From Syntrophaceae bacterium UBA1163 (lineage in GTDB: Bacteria > Desulfobacterota > BSN033 > UBA1163), in NCBI GenBank assembly GCA_002311635.1, contig DBZJ01000086.1, positions 25,235 to 33,676 of the forward strand: a stretch of 8,442 nt of DNA, written 5' to 3'. Position numbers and translations under genes: made by a program. Below are positions 1-5,807 of the stretch, piece after piece (within the stretch, counting starts at the first letter, position 1; every line of letters starts with the position of its first letter). The notes under the pieces are model-generated. The model saw nothing but the letters and a program-made list of their open reading frames with translations. It was not told the DNA's origin and made no database searches.

Positions 1-144
1 CCCAAAGTTACCATCAACGAAGCCATCGATCTCGGAAAACGGTATGGATCCGAGGAGTCTGGAAGTTTCATCAACGGCATTTTGGACCGAATCCAGAACG
101 AGGTTGTCAGAAAACCTTTTGGGACAATGAACAATGAACGATGA
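1..144 (+). CDS. nusB: NusB antitermination factor, C-terminal part (5' end outside window)
   Basis: NusB binds boxA RNA together with NusE (S10) in the antitermination complex that protects rRNA transcripts. Only the last 47 codons are visible. They begin [16 protein letters not shown] and continue through [15 protein letters not shown], matching the conserved last helices of NusB (family pattern: inEaielakkfg, then s.kFvNGvLdki). The final residues (about GTMNNER) are encoded by the heptad repeat that starts at 123 and look like a repeat-derived extension, because NusB normally ends soon after the conserved helix. Stop TGA is at 142-144. The next gene lies in the same frame beyond the repeat. 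The family call is firm; the natural C-terminus is less certain. Confidence 0.9.
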   Translation, partial: PKVTINEAIDLGKRYGSEESGSFINGILDRIQNEVVRKPFGTMNNER

Positions 145-201
145 ATAAGAAATATAATTCAGTGTTCATCGTTTATCGTTCGTCGTTTAACGTTCGTCGC
201 T
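123..201. repeat. Inverted 7-bp tandem repeats (heptad cluster 1)
   Basis: The left arm has heptads GACAATG (123), AACAATG (130) and AACGATG (137). After about 23 AT-rich bases the right arm reads CATCGTT (167), TATCGTT (174), CGTCGTT (181), TAACGTT (188) and CGTCGCT (195), which are degenerate reverse complements of the left unit. Positions 134-145 pair with 165-176 (12 bp, one G-U). No T-tract follows, so it is not an ordinary terminator. The array covers the nusB stop codon and ends a few bases before the next start codon. Confidence 0.85.
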
Positions 202-207
202 CAGGAT

Positions 208-816
208 ATGGATATCATTCTCTCCAAAGAAAGGGTTGATGTTCAAGAGTGCGATCTCCTTGTCACCGGATTTTTCACGGATGAGAGGCCTCTTAGGGGT
301 TCGAGCGGTTGGATCGATTGGAGGTTCAACGGAAAGTTCTCCCGATTCTTGATTGAAAAGAACCTGTCCGGTGACTGGAACGAAACGATCTTGATCCCTT
401 CGGAGGGAAGGGTCATGTCCCGGATGGTTCTTCTCCTCGGCCTCGGGCCTATGAGGGAATATGGCCATCTTCGCCTCAGGGAAGTCCCTCCTCGCCTCTT
501 GCAAATCGTCAAGAGACTCGAGGCATTTGACGTCTGTCTTTCTCTACCCTATGAAGAGGGCACCAATGTAAATTGTGGCAAAATGGCCCAGGTTCTCATC
601 GAAGGGATCGCCAATTGTTTGGACCTCGGTGGGAGTCCATTCAATGGTCAATGGGTCAAGAGGCTAAGGTTTTATTTCGCTGAAGGAGAAGAGCATCTTT
701 CGGAGATTCTTTCCGGAGTTCAGAGTGCGAAGGCCACCCTACAAAAAAGGATTCAAATCAGCATCTTACCTCCCCCGCGAGATACTTCTCGTCAAAGTCC
801 TGAGACCAAAATCTAA
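208..816 (+). CDS. Stand-alone M17 leucyl aminopeptidase N-terminal domain protein
   Basis: The 202-aa product resembles only the N-terminal macro-like domain of M17 leucyl aminopeptidases. It has [15 protein letters not shown] (15-29), then [15 protein letters not shown] (31-45), [11 protein letters not shown] (54-64) and [10 protein letters not shown] (73-82), which is the usual order of that domain. The catalytic C-terminal domain, with its metal ligands and NTDAEGR-type motif, is absent, and the next gene is convergent, so no second half can follow. In M17 enzymes this domain helps hexamer assembly and in some members binds DNA; a catalytic role here is unlikely. The ATG at 208 is chosen because homology starts at once. 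AGGA lies only 1-2 nt upstream, inside or at the end of the heptad repeat, so its ribosome site is poor and translation may be coupled to nusB. The stop overlaps the convergent gene by 4 nt. Confidence 0.75.
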   Translation: MDIILSKERVDVQECDLLVTGFFTDERPLRGSSGWIDWRFNGKFSRFLIEKNLSGDWNETILIPSEGRVMSRMVLLLGLGPMREYGHLRLREVPPRLLQIVKRLEAFDVCLSLPYEEGTNVNCGKMAQVLIEGIANCLDLGGSPFNGQWVKRLRFYFAEGEEHLSEILSGVQSAKATLQKRIQISILPPPRDTSRQSPETKI

Positions 817-1757
817 GCCCCAGGCAGCTTCTTCTTAAAATAAAGGAGCGTCCTCTTCAGCCCTTCATGGCGACTTACTTTAGGTTCCCAGCCTAATATC
901 GTCTTCGCCTTGGTGATATCCGGCTGTCTTACTTTGGGGTCATTCTGGGGTAAGGGACAGAAAAGGATCCGACTTTTACTTCCGGTCAAGCGGATGATCT
1001 CTTTGGCGAAATCCAGCACGGTGATCTCCTCGGGGTTTCCGAGGTTGACGGGTTCTGCTTCGTCGGAATCAAGAAGCCTTTTGATTCCCTCGATTAAGTC
1101 ATCCACATAGCAGAAACTTCGGGTTTGCGTGCCGGCTCCGTAAACCGTGAGGTCCTCTCCCTTCAATGCCTGAACCATAAAGTTGGGCAAGGCCCTTCCG
1201 TCGTCAAGCCTCATGCGTGGACCATACGTATTGAAGATCCTCGCAATTCGAGTTCGAAGACCGTGAGTTCGATGGTAGGCCATGGTGATCGCTTCCGCAA
1301 ACCGTTTGGCTTCGTCATAGACGCCTCTGGGCACAACAGGATCAACGTTTCCTGGATACGATTCGGGCTGGGGATGGATCATGGGGTCTCCGTAGACTTC
1401 AGAAGTCGAGGCGAGGAGAAAATTTGCTTTCTTTTCCTTTGCCAAACCGAGTGCTTTATGAGTGCCCAATGATCCCACTTTCAACGTCTGAATGGGATAA
1501 TCCAGGTAATCCTTTGGACTGGCGAGGGATGCAAAGTGGAGAACATGGTCGAGCCGTCCCTCCACATGAAGATATTCGGTTACATCGTATTTGATAAATT
1601 TGAATCTTTCATGTCCCATGAGGTGAGCGATATTTTCAATATTTTCTGTTTTAATCAAATTATCCATACAAATCACCTCGTGTCCCTGAGCAATGAAAAA
1701 ATCACAGAGGTGAGAGCCAAGAAATCCTGCTCCTCCTGTAATCAAAGTCCTTTCCAT
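813..1757 (-). CDS. UDP-glucuronate decarboxylase (UDP-xylose synthase), SDR family
   Basis: NAD-dependent extended short-chain dehydrogenase/reductase, 314 aa. It probably converts UDP-glucuronate to UDP-xylose for surface polysaccharide or LPS synthesis in the cytoplasm. Visible features: Rossmann motif GGAGFLGSH (8-16), the decarboxylase signature [18 protein letters not shown] (79-96), STSEVYGDP (117-125) with the S119/E120 pair typical of this subfamily, the YxxxK pair Y147/K151, a substrate-site segment [10 protein letters not shown] (173-182), and R277 in the C-terminal lobe. The start is ATG at 1757 rather than an in-frame start 13 codons upstream, because AGGAGG (1764-1769) sits 6 nt before it and the Rossmann fold begins four residues later. 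It is transcribed alone, convergent with the M17-domain gene. Other NDP-sugar epimerases are possible, but the [12 protein letters not shown] block favours the decarboxylase. Confidence 0.92.
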   Translation of the reverse strand: MERTLITGGAGFLGSHLCDFFIAQGHEVICMDNLIKTENIENIAHLMGHERFKFIKYDVTEYLHVEGRLDHVLHFASLASPKDYLDYPIQTLKVGSLGTHKALGLAKEKKANFLLASTSEVYGDPMIHPQPESYPGNVDPVVPRGVYDEAKRFAEAITMAYHRTHGLRTRIARIFNTYGPRMRLDDGRALPNFMVQALKGEDLTVYGAGTQTRSFCYVDDLIEGIKRLLDSDEAEPVNLGNPEEITVLDFAKEIIRLTGSKSRILFCPLPQNDPKVRQPDITKAKTILGWEPKVSRHEGLKRTLLYFKKKLPGA

Positions 1758-1763
1758 TTTAGT

Positions 1764-1769
1764 CCTCCT
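1764..1769 (-). promoter_or_regulatory. Shine-Dalgarno deciding the decarboxylase start
   Basis: A perfect AGGAGG on the minus strand lies 6 nt before the ATG at 1757. It rules out the longer reading that would begin at 1796. Confidence 0.85.
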
Positions 1770-1829
1770 GCCTGTGCTTCGATCGTGGCTTAACAATTAA
1801 CATAGTAGAAAGAACTTGTAAACTTTCTT

Positions 1830-1858
1830 TTGACAATTGACCTAAAATAGGATAAAAA
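1830..1858 (+). promoter_or_regulatory. Sigma-70-type promoter for ilvE
   Basis: TTGACA (1830-1835) is followed after exactly 17 nt by TAAAAA (1853-1858), a 6/6 and a 4/6 match. This implies a 5' leader of about 85 nt before ilvE. The gap 1797-1951 separates divergent genes; no clear minus-strand promoter for the decarboxylase could be assigned in it. Confidence 0.5.
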
Positions 1859-1951
1859 ATGATACCCTTTGGAGGTAATATCCATCGGGTTTCTTAGCCG
1901 TAACGTAAAGACCATCCCGGCATTTGTAATTTCTAATGGAGGGATCAGCTC

Positions 1952-2869
1952 ATGGTGGAGAAAGTAGCGAAAATCTGGATGAATGGGAAATTGATCCCTT
2001 GGGAAGAGGCCAACGTCCACATCCTGACACATAGTCTTCACTACGGTTTGGCCGTCTTTGAAGGGATCCGATGTTATCTCTCTCATGACGGGAAGTCGGC
2101 GGTCTTCAGGTTAAGGGAGCATGTCGATCGACTCTTCGATTCCGCCCAGATCGGAGATATCAAGATCCCTTATTCCAAAAAGGAAATGGTAGAAGCCTGT
2201 AAAGAGACCTTGCGTGTGAACCAATTGAGAGAAGGCTACATCCGGCCGATCGTTTTCATCGGGGAAGGGGTCATGGGGGTTTATCCGGGGGATAACCCGA
2301 TCCAAGTGGCGATTATCACATGGTCATGGGGGGCCTATCTGGGAGAAGGAGCTTTAGAGAAGGGAATCCGGGTAAAGGTCTCCTCCTTCACCCGTCACCA
2401 TGTCAACGTCATGATGACCAAAGCGAAGATTTGCGGCAATTATGTCAACTCCGTTCTGGCCAAGAGAGAAGTCACGAAGATGGGATACGACGAGGCTCTG
2501 ATGCTCGATACGGAGGGCTATGTCTCCGAGGCCAGCGGGGAGAATATCTTCATGGTAAAAAACGGGGTGCTGAAAACGACGCCGCTCACCTCCATTCTCT
2601 CCGGCATCACCCGGAATTCCGTGATTCAGATCGCCAAAGATAAGAAGATGGCTTTACTGGAGGAACGGTTTACTCGGGACGAACTTTATACGGCCCAGGA
2701 AGCCTTTTTTACGGGGACAGCCGCGGAGTTGACGCCCATCCGCGAGGTCGATGATCGTGTTATCGGAAACGGGAAGCCAGGGCCAGTGACCAAGGAACTC
2801 CAGGCCGCCTTTTTTGAAATCGTCAAAGGGAAAAACCCGAACTATCGGGAGTGGCTGGATTATCTCTGA
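1952..2869 (+). CDS. ilvE: Branched-chain amino acid aminotransferase
   Basis: Fold-type IV PLP aminotransferase of 305 aa. It catalyses the last transamination in valine, leucine and isoleucine synthesis, and the first step of their breakdown, using glutamate/2-oxoglutarate in the cytoplasm. Motifs: [16 protein letters not shown] (27-42), the GYIRPIVF segment (95-102) supplying substrate-site Tyr and Arg, the PLP lysine K159 in [12 protein letters not shown], the cofactor-binding glutamate E193 in [20 protein letters not shown] (218-225), [12 protein letters not shown] (252-263), and a C-terminal [14 protein letters not shown] block. Length and the K159/E193 numbering match the E. coli enzyme. 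The start is supported by GGAGGG (1938-1943), 8 nt before the ATG. D-amino-acid transaminase and ADC lyase are less likely because the C-terminal GPVTK block is typical of IlvE. Confidence 0.95.
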   Translation: MVEKVAKIWMNGKLIPWEEANVHILTHSLHYGLAVFEGIRCYLSHDGKSAVFRLREHVDRLFDSAQIGDIKIPYSKKEMVEACKETLRVNQLREGYIRPIVFIGEGVMGVYPGDNPIQVAIITWSWGAYLGEGALEKGIRVKVSSFTRHHVNVMMTKAKICGNYVNSVLAKREVTKMGYDEALMLDTEGYVSEASGENIFMVKNGVLKTTPLTSILSGITRNSVIQIAKDKKMALLEERFTRDELYTAQEAFFTGTAAELTPIREVDDRVIGNGKPGPVTKELQAAFFEIVKGKNPNYREWLDYL

Positions 2870-2877
2870 TACCCCCT

Positions 2878-2957
2878 ATTTCGGAATTCGGAATGCGGAT
2901 TTCGGATTTTCTAATATCTATTCCGCATTTCGCAATCGCCAATCCGCAATCGGAATG
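2878..2957. repeat. Inverted 7-bp tandem repeats (heptad cluster 2)
   Basis: Left arm: ATTTCGG (2878), AATTCGG (2885), AATGCGG (2892), ATTTCGG (2899). Right arm: CCGCATT (2923), TCGCAAT (2930), CGCCAAT (2937), CCGCAAT (2944), CGGAATG (2951). Positions 2889-2898 pair with 2923-2932 (10 bp, one G-U), leaving a 24-nt loop. The last heptad contains the ATG of the next gene. The unit sequence is unrelated to clusters 1 and 3, but unit length and layout are the same. Confidence 0.88.
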
Positions 2958-3464
2958 CACCTCCTCATCGATGGCTATAATCTCCTCCACGTTGCTCACT
3001 CCTTGACCCGCCTCAATTCCACTCAACTCCGGCAGGAGCGCGACCGTCTTATCGATCAACTTTCAGCCTACCAAAAACTAAAACCCTCCGCAATGACGTT
3101 GGTTTTCGATGGATGGCTGGGAGGTTGGACAACGGAGCAAAGAGAGATCAAACGAGGGATTGAGATCATCTACTCCAAATTGGGGGAGAAGGCGGATGAG
3201 GTGATTAAGCGGCTGGCCAGAGAGAAAGGTTCGGCCGCAATTGTCATCACTTCGGATCGGGATATATCGAAATTTGCAGAGCGAATGGGCGCCGCCGTCA
3301 TTCCATCGGAGCAATTTCAAGAGAAGCTGGAGCACGCTTCTGGCAGGCTCGAAGAGGGACTTGAAGAAGAGGAGGAAGAGGAGAAGGGAGTTAAGAAAAA
3401 GGGACTCGCAAGAAGACTTTCAAAAAAGGAAAAAAGGACCAGAGCCGCATTGAAGAAACTTTAG
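2955..3464 (+). CDS. YacP-like NYN (PIN-fold) domain RNase
   Basis: The 169-aa product opens with MHLLIDGYNLLH, the signature of the NYN/YacP (formerly DUF901) family of PIN-fold ribonucleases. Acidic residues expected at the metal site are D6, D52 (LVFDGW), D81/E82 (EKADEVI) and D101/D103 (ITSDRDI). Bacillus Rae1/YacP is a ribosome-associated mRNA endonuclease; a similar RNA-processing role is an inference. The C-terminus is low-complexity: an acidic run (about 133-143) followed by a lysine/arginine-rich tail. The frame is open upstream to 2814, but that part translates the heptad repeat and overlaps ilvE, so ATG 2955 is preferred. Its only possible ribosome site is the purine-rich CGGA of the repeat. 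It follows ilvE by 85 nt and may be co-transcribed. The stop codon lies at the edge of heptad cluster 3. Confidence 0.85.
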   Translation: MHLLIDGYNLLHVAHSLTRLNSTQLRQERDRLIDQLSAYQKLKPSAMTLVFDGWLGGWTTEQREIKRGIEIIYSKLGEKADEVIKRLAREKGSAAIVITSDRDISKFAERMGAAVIPSEQFQEKLEHASGRLEEGLEEEEEEEKGVKKKGLARRLSKKEKRTRAALKKL

Positions 3465-3647
3465 CAGGCAGTAAGCAGAAAGCAGTAGGCGGAAAAAAGT
3501 GGACCTAAAACAAAAAACAAGGGAATCCGGTTCTTATTTCTCTGTTATCGCAGACCCTGTGCTGAACTTGTTCCAGTATTGTTTCCGGATCTCGGTTTTG
3601 AATTCGGCTTCTCTACTGCTTAGTGCTCTCGGCCTCCTGCTTTCTCC
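3464..3647. repeat. Inverted 7-bp tandem repeats (heptad cluster 3) at a convergent junction
   Basis: Left arm: GCAGGCA (3464), GTAAGCA (3471), GAAAGCA (3478), GTAGGCG (3485). Right arm, inverted: CTACTGC (3613), TTAGTGC (3620), TCTCGGC (3627), CTCCTGC (3634), TTTCTCC (3641). The arms are about 120 bp apart. The first left unit overlaps the NYN stop codon, and the first right unit holds the plsY stop codon, so both convergent genes end in repeat units. The right arm encodes the charged tail of PlsY. Confidence 0.75.
3492..3612. other. Non-coding spacer between convergent genes with short palindromes
   Basis: I see no credible gene in this 121-bp gap. It holds an imperfect palindrome CTGAACTTGTTCCAG (3562-3576), and ATCCGG (3525-3530) is repeated in inverted form at 3585-3590. 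It resembles degraded REP-like palindromes. No hairpin followed by a clear T-tract is visible for either gene. Confidence 0.35.
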
Positions 3648-4257
3648 CCCTCTTCCATTTGCTTTCCGTCCCTTGCAGAAGCCTGGAGATATTTGACTGA
3701 TGCCGATAGAGCATCACGCCGGCCATAATAACGCTTATGATGAAGTAGGCCTGAGAATCGCTTCTGAAAAAAGCAATCAGAATCGGGATAGTCGTTGCGC
3801 AGGCGATGGATCCCAGCGAGATGAACCTCCACTTCCACACAATTCCGAGAAAGACAAGGCATTCGATGAGAACGGAGATGGTTGAGATCGGAAGGTAAAC
3901 CCCAAGAGCGGTAGCCACCCCTTTTCCTCCCCTAAATCCGAGAAAAATCGAGAAGACATGGCCGAGAAATGCGCTCAACCCGGCGATGGCTATCCACGTG
4001 TGATGCGAAAGGCCCCACTGATCCCCCAGAACCCAATACATAGCGATCACGGTAGGGATCATCCCCTTTAACACATCTCCGACCAGCGTCAGGATACCCA
4101 ATAACTCCCCCGCCGTTCGAAAAATATTGGTTGCCCCGATATTTTTGCTTCCTATCTTTCTCGGGTCAACCTTGGAGAAGAGTTTAGTGAGAATAAGCCC
4201 CGTGGGAACCGAACCTAAAAGATAACCGAAGAGAGCAATAAATATTCCAGTGGGCAT
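3613..4257 (-). CDS. plsY: Glycerol-3-phosphate acyltransferase PlsY
   Basis: Inner-membrane enzyme transferring an acyl group from acyl-phosphate (made by PlsX) to glycerol-3-phosphate, the first step of phospholipid synthesis. The 214-aa protein has several membrane segments and the three family motifs: GSKNIGATN (36-44), GHVFSIFLGFRGGKGVATALG-type block (99-119), and YRHQSNISRLLQGTE (184-198). Residues about 199-214 form a charged tail encoded by heptad cluster 3, so the ancestral end was probably near residue 200. The ATG at 4257 has GAGG about 7 nt upstream, in the 14-nt gap after the transporter gene, so the two genes very likely form an operon. In the second position of motif 1, Lys replaces the more usual Gly (GSGN), a known-looking variation. 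Confidence 0.95.
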   Translation of the reverse strand: MPTGIFIALFGYLLGSVPTGLILTKLFSKVDPRKIGSKNIGATNIFRTAGELLGILTLVGDVLKGMIPTVIAMYWVLGDQWGLSHHTWIAIAGLSAFLGHVFSIFLGFRGGKGVATALGVYLPISTISVLIECLVFLGIVWKWRFISLGSIACATTIPILIAFFRSDSQAYFIISVIMAGVMLYRHQSNISRLLQGTESKWKRGRKQEAESTKQ

Positions 4258-4271
4258 GGGAGGACCTCACG

Positions 4272-5174
4272 TCAAACGGCTATCCCTCTTTTTCTCCAGT
4301 TCACAAGAAAAATCCCCATGGAGACCATGGGAAGGCCTATCATCAAAGAGACGGTGAACTCTTCATGGAGAAGTAGGATGCCGAAAAGAACCCCGAAGAT
4401 GGGGGTGAAGAAGGTGAAGGCGGAGAGCCTGCTGACTGAATATTTGTGGATGAGCTTAAACCACACCAAATAGGTAATAAAGGCGATGATGATCGATTGA
4501 TAGAGGAGAGAGGCGATGATATAAGGATCCATCTTGTAAATCCACCTCGGCTCAAGGATGATACTCACGATGAGCAGGATGGGGATGGAGAAAAAAAGCT
4601 GATAAAGGAAGGTGTGAATAGGTTCAACCCTCTTTGCCATGAACTTCTTGATGTAAAGGGTTGTGGCTCCCCATAAGATGGCGGCCGCGATCTGCAAAAT
4701 ATCTCCCAGGAACATGGTTGCCTTGGCTGCTTTGGGTCTACCTCTGAAGACGACGAAGATGCCCGTAAAAGCCAAGACAAGACCTACCATTTTGGGAAGG
4801 GTCAACCGATCCCCTTTAAGAAAGAAATGGGCCCCAACGGCTACGACAAAGGGGCTCAGATAGAGAAAGAGCACAGCGCGAGCGGCATCGGTATAAAGCA
4901 GGCCCAAGTAGATACAAGCGAACTCGGCCCCGAATAGAAGACCCACCATGACTCCATGAAAGAGCATGACATCCGTGTGGAATACCTTTTTCCCCTGCCT
5001 GAAGCAGTAGAATAGCCCACAAATGAAAGCAATGATGGATCGTAATGTCGACGCAAAGATGGGTGAGACACCTTGGTTTGAATATTTGATTGCAAGAAAA
5101 TTGAATCCCCAAAGCAAAGTCACGATGGTCAGCGTGGCAACAGCTTTTAGATCCAAATAATCTTTGCTTTCCAT
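4272..5174 (-). CDS. EamA/DMT-superfamily transporter
   Basis: The 300-aa protein has about ten predicted membrane helices in two EamA repeats (roughly 12-144 and 156-293). Typical marks are LLWGFNFLAIKY (20-31) in helix 1, LYTDAARAVLFLYLSPFVVA (93-112) in helix 4, and FTFFTPIFGVLFGILLLHEE (253-272) in helix 9. The family exports or imports metabolites, amino acids or drugs; the substrate cannot be read from sequence. It ends 14 nt before plsY, so it is the first gene of that operon. The ATG at 5174 has no good Shine-Dalgarno. A weak promoter just upstream would put the transcript start almost at the ATG, so leaderless translation is possible. It is divergent from the GntR-type gene, a layout that often means local regulation. 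Confidence 0.85.
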   Translation of the reverse strand: MESKDYLDLKAVATLTIVTLLWGFNFLAIKYSNQGVSPIFASTLRSIIAFICGLFYCFRQGKKVFHTDVMLFHGVMVGLLFGAEFACIYLGLLYTDAARAVLFLYLSPFVVAVGAHFFLKGDRLTLPKMVGLVLAFTGIFVVFRGRPKAAKATMFLGDILQIAAAILWGATTLYIKKFMAKRVEPIHTFLYQLFFSIPILLIVSIILEPRWIYKMDPYIIASLLYQSIIIAFITYLVWFKLIHKYSVSRLSAFTFFTPIFGVLFGILLLHEEFTVSLMIGLPMVSMGIFLVNWRKRGIAV

Positions 5175-5183
5175 TCTTGATGC

Positions 5184-5212
5184 TATTTACACCAAAATAA
5201 CTGTTTTTGCAA
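5184..5212 (-). promoter_or_regulatory. Weak promoter candidate for the transporter-plsY operon
   Basis: On the minus strand TTGCAA (5207-5212) and TAAATA (5184-5189) are 17 nt apart. The -10 matches only 3/6. The predicted start would lie at or next to the ATG at 5174. Confidence 0.25.
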
Positions 5213-5263
5213 TACACATCGACTCTCCTGTTTTTAAAGGGACTCTTTCATACCAAATCTTCG

Positions 5264-5292
5264 TTGACTTCATCTTACTATTTTAGTAAACT
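5264..5292 (+). promoter_or_regulatory. Sigma-70-type promoter candidate for the GntR-type gene
   Basis: TTGACT (5264-5269) and TAAACT (5287-5292) are exactly 17 nt apart (5/6 and 4/6 matches). A leader of about 135 nt would follow. It contains a 10-bp palindrome CTTCCGGAAG (5321-5330). Confidence 0.4.
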
Positions 5293-5411
5293 GGGACGCT
5301 GTTTCAGGACATATTGCCGTCTTCCGGAAGTGGAACGCGGTTGCATTGTACGGCGCTCCAAGGAATAATAGGGTAGGGCAGTATGAAGAATAGAGATTCG
5401 GACTGATCTCA

Positions 5412-5420
5412 TGTCAGACA
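5412..5420. promoter_or_regulatory. Candidate GntR-type operator
   Basis: TGTCAGACA is a perfect odd palindrome ending directly at the ribosome site (GGGGGA, 5421-5426) of the GntR-type gene. FCD-type GntR regulators often bind short TGTnnnACA-like palindromes, so autoregulation is plausible but unproven. Confidence 0.3.
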
Positions 5421-5433
5421 GGGGGATTTAAGA

Positions 5434-5694
5434 ATGAAGAATAAAATTCCGGATACAATCATTGGCGAGATATTCCCGAGGAAGGTGAAGCGGTCCTTGC
5501 TTAGTGAAGGAGTCTACGATCAACTGAAGAAGATGATCCTTTCCGGGAAGTTTAAAAAGGGTCAGAGATTAGTCGAGGAAAAGCTGGCTCACCGGTTAAA
5601 TGTCAGCAGGAATCCCGTCCACATAGCGCTCCTTCGTCTGCGGGAGGACAATTTGGTCGTCTGGAAATACAAGAGCGGAACCTTTGTCGCTTGA
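5434..5694 (+). CDS. Truncated GntR-family winged-helix DNA-binding protein
   Basis: The 86-aa product is essentially only the N-terminal winged helix of a FadR/FCD-class GntR regulator. It has EGVYDQLKKMILSGKFKKGQ (25-44), recognition region VEEKLAHRLNVSRNPVHIAL (48-67) and wing NLVVWKYKSGTFVA (73-86). The usual sequence at the recognition helix is SRTPVREAL; here it is SRNPVHIAL, losing the conserved Arg. It stops right after the wing, where full-length members (about 220-240 aa) continue into a ligand-binding domain. Only 113 bp separate it from the convergent lipoprotein gene, and no FCD remnant is visible there. AGGGGG 7 nt upstream supports the ATG. It could be a decayed regulator or a small working DNA-binding protein, possibly dominant-negative. 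The domain call is strong; functionality is doubtful. Confidence 0.7.
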   Translation: MKNKIPDTIIGEIFPRKVKRSLLSEGVYDQLKKMILSGKFKKGQRLVEEKLAHRLNVSRNPVHIALLRLREDNLVVWKYKSGTFVA

Positions 5695-5722
5695 TCCTTT
5701 CGGCCCAGACCGTGGCAGCGAG

Positions 5723-5737
5723 AAAAGGCGGCCTTTT
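5723..5737. terminator. Short bidirectional hairpin between convergent genes
   Basis: AAAAGGCGGCCTTTT forms a 6-bp stem with a 3-nt loop and a T4 end on both strands. It is placed properly to end both the GntR-type transcript and the lipoprotein transcript, but the stem is short and the T-tract is minimal. Confidence 0.3.
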
Positions 5738-5807
5738 GCGTATTTCAAACAAATTTACGGGAAGCGGCCGTGCGCAGGACTTGTCACGATTGGAATCCAG
5801 CCGGGCA

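Noticed and set aside
134..176. Intrinsic terminator for nusB
   Set aside because: The stem is AT-rich and no T-tract follows; the structure is explained by the inverted heptads.
123..201. CRISPR array or phage attachment site
   Set aside because: Units are 7 bp with no unique spacers, and there is no integrase or tRNA nearby.
1434..1459. Sigma-54-like match on the minus strand (GGCAC and GC spacing)
   Set aside because: It lies inside the decarboxylase coding sequence and the -12 element is poor (AAGC).
1868..1970. Possible attenuation leader peptide before ilvE rich in Ile/Val/Leu codons
   Set aside because: The frame would need a TTG start without a Shine-Dalgarno, and no terminator/antiterminator pair is visible before ilvE.
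2320..2643. 107-codon plus-strand frame inside ilvE
   Set aside because: It is a shadow of ilvE in another frame with no motif or ribosome site of its own.
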